Part shown: piece by piece, positions 6,586 through 11,425 of the stretch | Layout: every line of letters begins with the position of its first letter | Numbering within the stretch: the stretch's first letter is position 1 | Assembly (NCBI GenBank): GCA_023421735.1 | Contig: JAEZSP010000006.1 | Coordinates: 1 to 11,425 of the forward strand | Direction: 5' to 3' | Source: Bacillota bacterium | Lineage (GTDB): Bacteria > Bacillota_A > Clostridia > Christensenellales > Aristaeellaceae | Length of the DNA: 11,425 bases | Position numbers and translations under genes: made by a program | The notes under the pieces: model-generated | Seen by the model: the letters and a program-made list of their open reading frames with translations, nothing else | What the model was told of the DNA's origin: nothing | Databases searched by the model: none

Positions 6586-6619
6586 ATGATCCCCTGCCAT
6601 CTCTACAATGTACTGTCCT

Positions 6620-7567
6620 CTATGCGTCGGCAATGCCGCTTATGCGCGTGATTTCGACGCACGCAAGAAGGCGCTCGTAATCGGCGTTTTCAAATGTCTT
6701 TGTCCCTTCCGTCATGCAGGCTGCCGCCGAGCAGGCCATGCCCATGCGGAATGCCTCCGCGAGCGGCTTTCCCTCATGAAAGCCTGCGGTCAACGCAGCG
6801 ACCATCGAATCACCCGCGCCGACGGTTGAGCGGACAAAGACGTCCACTGCGCGCGCAGCATACGATTCCGCACCGTTTGTGATGAAGGCGCCCTGCGCGC
6901 CCAGCGAAACCGCGACGACGCGCACGCCTCTCTCAATAATTGAAACAGCCGCGCGGCGGATATTCTCCATGGTTTCCAGAGACTTTCCCGTCATGAGTTC
7001 GAGTTCGTAGCGATTGGGTTTGACGAGAAAGGGCTTCGCCAGAAGACCCGCTTCGAACCGCGCACCTTCCGCATCCAGCACGCAAAAGCAGCCGCCTTGC
7101 GACGCCCGCTCGATGAGCGTTTGATAGTAATTCACCGGGCAGCCCGGCGGAAGCGAGCCCGCGAGCACCATGAAATCGCCCTCTTTCGCATGATCCGCGA
7201 CGAGAGATGTCATTTGCGCGAGCTGCTCGTCCGTTACATTGCGCCCGGACTGGTTGATTTCCGTGATAAGGCCCGTCTTTTCGTCGCGCAGCTTGATGTT
7301 TGTGCGCGCGCCCCCCGGACAGGCGACGAAATCGCCCGCCACGCCGTTTTCATCGAGTTTTCCAGTAAACATCTTGGCGCTTTCTTCCTGCAAAAAGCCC
7401 ACGCAGGCGGATTCGACACCCAGTCGCCGCACCGCAAGCGCAACGTTCATGCCCTTTCCACCCGCGTCGGACTGCTCGGTCAGGACCCGATTGAGGCCGC
7501 CGTAAGTAAAACCGTCGATGGAAAGCGTCAAATCGATGCTCGGATTGAGCGATACCGCTGTAATCAT
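6620..7567 (-). CDS. fruK: 1-phosphofructokinase family sugar kinase (PfkB/ribokinase fold)
   Basis: It phosphorylates a sugar phosphate with ATP, most likely fructose 1-phosphate to fructose 1,6-bisphosphate in the cytoplasm. The start TAVSLNPSIDLTLSIDGFTYGGLNR and GGKGMNVA (residues 36-43) are typical of the FruK/LacC branch. LAGSLPPG (135-142), KPNRYELE (183-190), SLGAQGA (221-227) and TVGAGDSMVA (248-257, catalytic Asp253) complete the set. The 315 aa match the family. Tagatose-6-phosphate kinase (LacC) is the main alternative, as the two cannot be separated by eye. No fructose PTS permease or FruR regulator is adjacent, unlike many fru operons; instead a hydrolase-like gene follows. The ATG at 7567 has a GGGGG ribosome binding site 6 bases upstream. 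Its promoter is at 7598-7606, and a cre-like site sits in the shared divergent region. Confidence 0.88.
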   Translation of the reverse strand: MITAVSLNPSIDLTLSIDGFTYGGLNRVLTEQSDAGGKGMNVALAVRRLGVESACVGFLQEESAKMFTGKLDENGVAGDFVACPGGARTNIKLRDEKTGLITEINQSGRNVTDEQLAQMTSLVADHAKEGDFMVLAGSLPPGCPVNYYQTLIERASQGGCFCVLDAEGARFEAGLLAKPFLVKPNRYELELMTGKSLETMENIRRAAVSIIERGVRVVAVSLGAQGAFITNGAESYAARAVDVFVRSTVGAGDSMVAALTAGFHEGKPLAEAFRMGMACSAAACMTEGTKTFENADYERLLACVEITRISGIADA

Positions 7568-7597
7568 GTGTTTCCCCCGCATTTTTTTAATGGGTCA

Positions 7598-7606
7598 ATT
7601 ATAGCA
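7598..7606 (-). promoter_or_regulatory. Extended -10 promoter of fruK
   Basis: On the minus strand TGC directly precedes TATAAT (7603-7598), a full extended -10. The -35 region at 17 bases is only TTGTTT (7626-7621), which extended -10 promoters tolerate. It predicts a leader of about 25 bases. The same TGC-TATAAT arrangement occurs in front of nfeD. Confidence 0.7.
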
Positions 7607-7698
7607 CCCAAGGCGGACAAAAACAACCGGGGGTCATCGCTGAATGGATGCGTCCAACAGGTGAGCTTGCCCGCCCGACGGCGAATCGGTTCCGCCAT

Positions 7699-7740
7699 CC
7701 GGATTTCGCGGAATTTCCCGCAGGAAATGCAGAAATCCGG
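7699..7740. repeat. Two-part hairpin in the fruK-dprA divergent region
   Basis: The 9-bp perfect arms CCGGATTTC (7699-7707) and GAAATCCGG (7732-7740) enclose a second perfect stem, ATTTCC (7713-7718) with GGAAAT (7723-7728), around a CGCA loop. It lies upstream of both promoters, so it should not be in either leader. No T-run follows on either strand. Its role is unknown. Confidence 0.5.
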
Positions 7741-7753
7741 TTCCTCGTCCTCC

Positions 7754-7786
7754 CGCAATCGCTTACAGCAAAGTCGTAAGCGATTG
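7754..7786. promoter_or_regulatory. 11-bp inverted repeat with a cre-like LacI-family operator
   Basis: CAATCGCTTAC (7756-7766) and GTAAGCGATTG (7776-7786) are perfect inverted copies with 9 bases between. The left part CGCAATCGCTTACA (7754-7767) fits the catabolite-responsive element TGNAANCGNTTNCA at all but the first base. CAATCGC recurs at 7814-7820. It is about 80 bases upstream of the dprA-like start of transcription and about 160 bases upstream of that of fruK. CcpA or another LacI-type regulator is a reasonable guess, given the sugar kinase, but is unproven. Confidence 0.45.
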
Positions 7787-7830
7787 ACATGCAAAAACAA
7801 CCGCGCGGCATTCCAATCGCATGTGGATTA

Positions 7831-7839
7831 TGGTATAAT
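7831..7839 (+). promoter_or_regulatory. Extended -10 promoter of the DprA-like gene
   Basis: TGG-TATAAT at 7831-7839 is a full extended -10 on the + strand. The -35 position at 17 bases reads TTCCAA (7811-7816), a weak match. Transcription would start near 7846, giving a leader of about 24 bases that includes the GAGGTGA ribosome binding site (7857-7863). Confidence 0.75.
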
Positions 7840-7869
7840 GAAAAGAACAAAACTGTGAGGTGATTCAAC

Positions 7870-8832
7870 ATGGCGTACTGCGCGGAATCCTACGCGGCGA
7901 TGCTGCTTTGCCTCTCGCTGTCCCCCAACAAAGAAGAGTACGTGCGTCCCTTCGCAACGGCGGAGTACCGCGACCTGATCGAGCGCGTGAAGGGGACGTC
8001 TGCTAGGCGGCTGAGTGCACTGATGAACGTGGACATTTCCGGCATCATGCAGCTTCTGTCCATGACCGAGGAAGAAGCCTATCGCGTCTTTATCCTCATG
8101 AGCCGCACGGTGCAGCTTTCCTACGCAATGGAGGGATTTGCGGCAAAGGGTATTCGGATTGTGACCGAATTTGACGAAGAATATCCGCTTCGGATTGCGA
8201 AGCGATTGGGTGCGGGCGCACCGCCGGTTTTCTACCTCTACGGCGATTCTGAGGCGCTCAGAAAGCCATCCGTCGGGATTCTCGGGATCAGCGGGATCAA
8301 GACTGCCGCAGAAGTGCGCGCGTCCGTTGAGGCAATTTCCGGTTTTGTGAAGCGCGCGGGTTATCGCGCGATGACGGGCGGCGAGTTGGGCGTTTCGCGC
8401 GTAACGGAGGGATTTCTTCTCCCGGGCGACGGCGAACTGACGGCGGTTCTGGGCGGGGGGCTGATCGAGTACATCGAGCGTCCCGAGATGAAAGAGATGT
8501 ATGCCGCGGGCCGGCTAATTGCGATTTCGCTGGAGCACCCGGAGGCACTTTTTACAAATGCGCACGCCATTGCGCGCAACAAGCTCCTGATGGCGCTTTC
8601 GGAAGCCGTCTTTATCTTTAATACCGACGGCAAACGCGGCGAATCGGATGCACTGCGCACGCATGTGTGCGACTGGATCTATGCCTGGGACGGTTACGCG
8701 GGCAATCAGCCTTTGTTTCACAAAAACGCGCTCCCCTTTCATGAGCTGGATACACAGACGCTGTGCGAAATGGCCGCGCGCTGGAAGGATTCGCGCGTGG
8801 AACAGCTGGACATGTTCGATCTTTTTGACTGA
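7870..8832 (+). CDS. Divergent DprA/Smf-like Rossmann-fold protein with C-terminal clamp-binding motif
   Basis: The 320 aa follow the DprA (Smf) order. An N-terminal helical region spans 1-90. GIRIVTEFDEEYPLRI and PPVFYLYGD (94-126) match the start of the DprA domain, VGILGISG (135-142) replaces the usual VGSR strand, LTAVLGGGL (190-198) resembles VLGSGLD, and AIARNKLLMALSEAVFIF (233-250) matches the RNRIIAGLS region. However, the SGLA-GID motif has become TGGELGVSR, the SGS loop is GKRGESD, and no winged helix follows. DprA loads RecA on incoming single-stranded DNA; this paralogue probably kept the nucleotide- or ssDNA-binding fold but not all functions. The last residues VEQLDMFDLFD contain QLDMF, which fits the sliding-clamp-binding pentapeptide QL(S/D)LF. 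It has its own promoter and a GAGGTGA ribosome binding site 6 bases before the ATG. A LOG-type or nucleotide-sensing Rossmann protein is an alternative. Confidence 0.7.
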   Translation: MAYCAESYAAMLLCLSLSPNKEEYVRPFATAEYRDLIERVKGTSARRLSALMNVDISGIMQLLSMTEEEAYRVFILMSRTVQLSYAMEGFAAKGIRIVTEFDEEYPLRIAKRLGAGAPPVFYLYGDSEALRKPSVGILGISGIKTAAEVRASVEAISGFVKRAGYRAMTGGELGVSRVTEGFLLPGDGELTAVLGGGLIEYIERPEMKEMYAAGRLIAISLEHPEALFTNAHAIARNKLLMALSEAVFIFNTDGKRGESDALRTHVCDWIYAWDGYAGNQPLFHKNALPFHELDTQTLCEMAARWKDSRVEQLDMFDLFD

Positions 8833-8897
8833 ATGATGAATACCAACGGAGAATATGATTCGCCCAAAGTGTCGAGAAGTTTTTTCCGTGCTGCGAC

Positions 8898-8930
8898 CGG
8901 GGCATTCAAGCCGAAGATTTGAGTGCCCCG
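8898..8930. other. Long hairpin in the gap before the ferritin-like gene
   Basis: GGGGCATTCAA (8899-8909) pairs with TTGAGTGCCCC (8919-8929), with one T.G pair and an additional outer C-G, around a 9-base loop. It sits in the 224-base gap 8833-9056. There is no T-run after it on either strand; a T6 run at 8880-8885 has no hairpin before it. The gap also holds the 12-bp palindrome CCCCGCGCGGGG (9008-9019) and the AAAGGAG ribosome binding site (9041-9047). I see no confident promoter; TGGCATAAA at 8971-8979 is the nearest to an extended -10. Confidence 0.45.
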
Positions 8931-9056
8931 CCGGCCGGATCCGACGCGACGAAGAAATCAAATTGGGAACTGGCATAAACCCACTCCTCTGCACGGCCCG
9001 TATATTTCCCCGCGCGGGGCAAACAATATGGGAAACGTGCAAAGGAGTGTTTTATT

Positions 9057-10319
9057 ATGAATCCATTTGAATTAAGGCCCATGCGGGTTGAGGACGGGAT
9101 CCTCGACTGGAACAGTGTCTATCCCAAGCCCTACGACAAAAAGACGGTTGACCCCTACACCAAAATCCGCATCATCCTGATGAACGGAATTGAGGTGGAG
9201 CAGGTCTTTTTCAAGCACCAGTTTGAACGAAATTGCACGAACAACGACCTGCGGCGCGAGTTGGCGCTCTCCCGCCGCGTGGAGCAGCAGCAGCAGAAGC
9301 GCATCAACTGGCTCAAGCCCATCGACGAAACGCAGCTTGAAACAACGATCGGATACGAGCATGTGGCGGTTGATTTGACGGCGTGGCTGGCGCAGAACGA
9401 GCCGAACGCGTACGTGAAGCAGGCGCTCGACTTTGCGCTTCTTGAGGATTTTGACCACCTATACCGCTATTCGAACCTTCTGGACCTCGACGCGCAGATT
9501 CCGGCGGATCAGCTTGTCAAAAGTTACGTGGACATCACGCCCGGCAGGCCGACCATTGCGGAGCACCGCTTCCCCTTTGATTCCATCAAGAATCCGGTTG
9601 ATTTCAAGACGGCGGACATTCGCACCAAGCTCAATTCGCTCATCATCACATCGGGCGAACAGCAGACCATGAACTTTTATATGAACCTTGGAAACACCTA
9701 CTTCAACGACCTCGGGCGCAGACTGTATCTCGAGATCGCAATGATCGAGGAGCAGCATGTGAGCCACTACGGCGCGCTGCTGGACCCGAACGCGACGTGG
9801 CTTGAAAATCTGCTGCTCCACGAGTATATGGAATGCTATCTGTACTATTCCTTCTGGCAGGACGAGCGCGACCCGAGCGTCAAGGCCATTTGGGAATTGC
9901 ATTTTAATCAGGAAGTTTCGCACCTTCACAGAGCGGCGGATCTTCTCAAGCAGTATGACAACGAGGACTGGCAGGCGGTGATCCCCGGCGGCGCATTCCC
10001 GGCGCTTCTCCAGTTCCACGATACGCGCGATTACGTGCGCGGCATCCTCCAAAGCCAGGTCAATCTGACCGCCCAAATGGAGAATTACTCCCCCGTCGAC
10101 CGGCTGCCCGCCGATTACGAATTCTTCTTCTATCAGGACAAGGTCAATCGCGACGTCAACGCAGTCGCCAGCCACACGGTTGTGACCGATCACCAGAAGC
10201 GATTCAATGTGGATTACCGCGCGGAATCAAAACCCAACCCGGTCGCGCAATTACAGGATCGGAAAAACGACAATACGTCCATCGCCCGAACCGCAAAGGT
10301 CGTATCATTCTCAAAATAG
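9057..10319 (+). CDS. Ferritin-like (di-metal carboxylate) protein of unknown function
   Basis: I do not recognise a named family. Several long helices carry Glu and His in ferritin-like patterns: YEHVAVDL (Glu101), LEDFDHLYRY (Glu130/Asp131 with His134), YLEIAMIEEQHVSHY (Glu226, Glu231xxHis234), LLLHEYMECYLYY (Glu256, Glu259) and LHFNQEVSHLHRAADLL (Glu286xxHis289). The last three could supply most ligands of a di-iron or di-manganese four-helix site, with the earlier helices completing the bundle. The protein has 420 residues, much longer than ferritin or rubrerythrin, with an N-terminal part (1-90) rich in Arg/Gln and a polar C-terminus. It has no signal peptide, so it is cytoplasmic. Oxidative-stress or metal storage roles are guesses. 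AAAGGAG lies 9 bases before the ATG. It appears monocistronic, ending at a strong shared terminator. Confidence 0.7.
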   Translation: MNPFELRPMRVEDGILDWNSVYPKPYDKKTVDPYTKIRIILMNGIEVEQVFFKHQFERNCTNNDLRRELALSRRVEQQQQKRINWLKPIDETQLETTIGYEHVAVDLTAWLAQNEPNAYVKQALDFALLEDFDHLYRYSNLLDLDAQIPADQLVKSYVDITPGRPTIAEHRFPFDSIKNPVDFKTADIRTKLNSLIITSGEQQTMNFYMNLGNTYFNDLGRRLYLEIAMIEEQHVSHYGALLDPNATWLENLLLHEYMECYLYYSFWQDERDPSVKAIWELHFNQEVSHLHRAADLLKQYDNEDWQAVIPGGAFPALLQFHDTRDYVRGILQSQVNLTAQMENYSPVDRLPADYEFFFYQDKVNRDVNAVASHTVVTDHQKRFNVDYRAESKPNPVAQLQDRKNDNTSIARTAKVVSFSK

Positions 10320-10327
10320 CGCAAGGG

Positions 10328-10368
10328 CAAATGGAGGCCGCCCCCGGCGAACCGGGGGCGGCCATTTG
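10328..10368. terminator. Bidirectional terminator between convergent genes
   Basis: The 12-bp arms GGCCGCCCCCGG (10336-10347) and CCGGGGGCGGCC (10352-10363) enclose a 4-base loop that reads TTCG on the minus strand. Outer arms CAAAT/ATTTG extend the stem past a 3-base bulge. It lies 8 bases after the ferritin-like stop and 5 bases after the minus-strand stop at 10374. T tails are short on both sides, but the stem is very stable. Confidence 0.8.
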
Positions 10369-10373
10369 TCGCG

Positions 10374-11425
10374 TTACTTGCCCTGTTTGGGCATGTCGGG
10401 ATTGGTGAAGTCGACCGTTTCATCATCGGTCATGATCAGTTGCAGGGTATCAAGTCCGACGGAAGGCTCCTCAGCCATGGGATCGATGAGCGTCAGCTGG
10501 ATGAGGTTGGGATCGTCCACATACAGGCCGTTGATATAGGTCTGCAGATTCAGAACCGCGTTCATGGTCGCCTCGTCGAACGTGCCTTCCACCGCGCTGT
10601 TTTCCACCTGCGGATCGACCGAGAGCCAGCCCCAGTCGACCAGCCGCTGCTGGAGGGCAGCGATGTGCTCGACATCGGACTTCGCGGTCAGCGGCTCCTC
10701 CCAGAGAAGCTGCGTGGGTTCGGGCGTGGGTTCTGCCGTGGGTTCAGCGGTCGGCTCCACTGTGGGCTCGGCTGTCGGCTCCGCTGTGGGTTCTGCCGTG
10801 GGTTCCGCGGTCGCTGCAATTTTGGGTCCGACTTCCGGCAAAGGTTTCATCAGCGTCACATACGCCTTTTCGCCGCCCTTTTCGGTGCCGTTGACCGGTA
10901 CCGCATAGACCACGATGTAGTAGGTTTCGCCCTCGGTGAAGCTTTCGCTCTTGATGGTTGCAGATGTCTTGTTCGTTTCCAGCATCTGGTTGATCTGCTG
11001 CTGTTCGCCGTCGAGCATGTAGACGTTGTAATACGCCACATCGCCCTCCGCCAACCAGGTTAGTTCGATGGGATCCGCGCCAACCGTGTAGATTTCATTT
11101 TCCTTGTCGAAATCAGCATATCCGGTCACGGTGATCACCGGAACACCAACGGTGTACACGGGCTCTGCCGTGGGTTCCGCGGTCGGTTCCGCCGTGGGTT
11201 CTACTGTCGGTTCCGCAGTCGGTTCTGCCGTGGGTTCCGCTGTGGGTTCTGCGGTCGCCAGTTCGACAGCCGCAACCTGCACGGTCTGTTCCGCGTCGCC
11301 CGCCTCCGTGTGCGCGACGATCTTCAGACCGTACACGACGCCGGATTCGAAGCCGCTTGCGGAGAGGTTCATCGATGTCTTATCCGTACCTTCGATCGAC
11401 TTGAGCACGTTGCCGCCCTGGTCGA
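10374..11425 (-). CDS. Surface protein with FN3-like domains, TAEP linkers and a peptidoglycan-binding domain, 5' end missing
   Basis: The frame is open to the right edge, so the N-terminus is outside; 349 residues are visible. In order there are: the end of an FN3/Ig-like beta domain (to about 11258); a linker of eight Thr-Ala-Glu-Pro units; a complete FN3-like domain (about 11159-10821) with TSATIKSESFTEGETYYIVVY; a second eight-unit linker; and a C-terminal PG_binding_1-like domain (about 10680-10420) with IAALQQRLVDWGWL and VEGTFDEATMNAVLNLQTY, the usual helical repeat that binds peptidoglycan. The partial first domain shares TDKTSMNLSASGFESGVVYGLKIVAHT with the second (TNKTSATIK...TYYIVVYAV), so domain plus linker was duplicated. 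I infer a secreted or wall-attached protein with a flexible stalk. A cell-wall hydrolase or transglutaminase domain may lie upstream. The GTG at 11408 is not the start. Confidence 0.85.
   Translation of the reverse strand, partial: DQGGNVLKSIEGTDKTSMNLSASGFESGVVYGLKIVAHTEAGDAEQTVQVAAVELATAEPTAEPTAEPTAEPTVEPTAEPTAEPTAEPVYTVGVPVITVTGYADFDKENEIYTVGADPIELTWLAEGDVAYYNVYMLDGEQQQINQMLETNKTSATIKSESFTEGETYYIVVYAVPVNGTEKGGEKAYVTLMKPLPEVGPKIAATAEPTAEPTAEPTAEPTVEPTAEPTAEPTPEPTQLLWEEPLTAKSDVEHIAALQQRLVDWGWLSVDPQVENSAVEGTFDEATMNAVLNLQTYINGLYVDDPNLIQLTLIDPMAEEPSVGLDTLQLIMTDDETVDFTNPDMPKQGK
10716..10811 (-). repeat. Tandem 12-bp repeat, eight Thr-Ala/Val/Pro-Glu-Pro units (proximal to stop)
   Basis: Eight in-frame 12-base units encode TAEP x4, TVEP, TAEP x2 and TPEP. 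Codon third positions vary among units, so the repeat is kept at the protein level. It links the FN3-like domain to the peptidoglycan-binding domain. Confidence 0.93.
11160..11255 (-). repeat. Tandem 12-bp repeat, eight Thr-Ala/Val-Glu-Pro units (distal copy)
   Basis: Eight units encode TAEP x4, TVEP and TAEP x3. The unit number and the Val in unit five are the same as in the block at 10716-10811, while codons differ. It joins the two FN3-like domains. Confidence 0.93.

Larger units (their letters stand above)
7618..7803. repeat. 12-bp direct repeat bracketing the centre of the divergent intergenic region
   Basis: CAAAAACAACCG occurs at 7618-7629 and again at 7792-7803, with 162 bases between. 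This is the main part of the 302-base region without a gene (7568-7869). Just inside the repeats are two loosely inverted motifs, GTCATCGCT at 7634-7642 and, on the other strand, GTCAATCGCT at 7780-7789. The arrangement could be a small inserted element with a target duplication, or chance in a regulatory region. Confidence 0.35.

Noticed and set aside
7097..7858. 253-codon + strand ORF covering fruK antisense and the divergent region
   Set aside because: Overlaps fruK, both promoters and the inverted repeats; composition is that of a shadow frame.
8880..8885. T6 run as a terminator of the DprA-like gene
   Set aside because: No hairpin precedes it on the + strand.
9459..10193. 244-codon minus-strand ORF opposite the ferritin-like gene
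   Set aside because: Antisense shadow of a G+C-rich gene; no ribosome binding site and no motif.
10716..11255. Regularly spaced repeats that might suggest a CRISPR array
   Set aside because: They are contiguous 12-bp in-frame units coding for TAEP, without spacers.

Overview
The window looks like a chromosomal segment from a Gram-positive bacterium of the Bacillota, probably a Clostridia-type lineage with moderately high G+C. The reasons are the strong AGGAGG-type ribosome binding sites, sigma-A promoters with TGn extended -10 boxes, a lipobox-bearing PrsA-like foldase, a NfeD-flotillin pair arranged as in Bacillus yuaF-yuaG, and surface proteins built with Thr-Ala-Glu-Pro linkers. The taxonomic placement is inference; no marker gene is present.

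Layout, left to right. Positions 1-514 hold the 3' end of an IS3-family insertion sequence on the + strand, with a D35E transposase and a plausible right inverted repeat. From 617 to 7567 every gene is on the minus strand. In order of transcription these are: a 1-phosphofructokinase-type PfkB kinase followed by a degenerate alpha/beta-hydrolase (7567-5878); a lipoprotein foldase with a split parvulin domain and its own promoter (5771-4344); a CrcB/Fluc fluoride channel (4247-3873); a 323-base gap holding a structured RNA candidate with a T7 tail; a NfeD-flotillin operon driven by a perfect consensus promoter (3549-1434); and, after a strong hairpin terminator, a CPBP-family membrane protease (1369-617). 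A 302-base divergent region (7568-7869) with two promoters, a cre-like 11-bp inverted repeat and a second hairpin separates this block from two + strand genes: a divergent DprA/Smf-like protein ending in a sliding-clamp-binding motif (7870-8832) and a 420-residue ferritin-like protein (9057-10319). A shared GC-rich terminator separates these from a minus-strand surface protein that runs off the right edge (10374-11425); it combines FN3-like domains, two Thr-Ala-Glu-Pro repeat linkers and a peptidoglycan-binding domain.

Many of the genes concern the cell envelope (flotillin/NfeD membrane domains, foldase, fluoride exporter, CPBP protease, peptidoglycan-binding protein), but they sit in separate transcription units and I see no single dedicated system. 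The least explained signals are the RNA candidate at 3738-3836, the clamp-motif DprA-like protein, the catalytically dead hydrolase next to fruK, and the ferritin-like protein carrying more metal-ligand motifs than one four-helix bundle needs.
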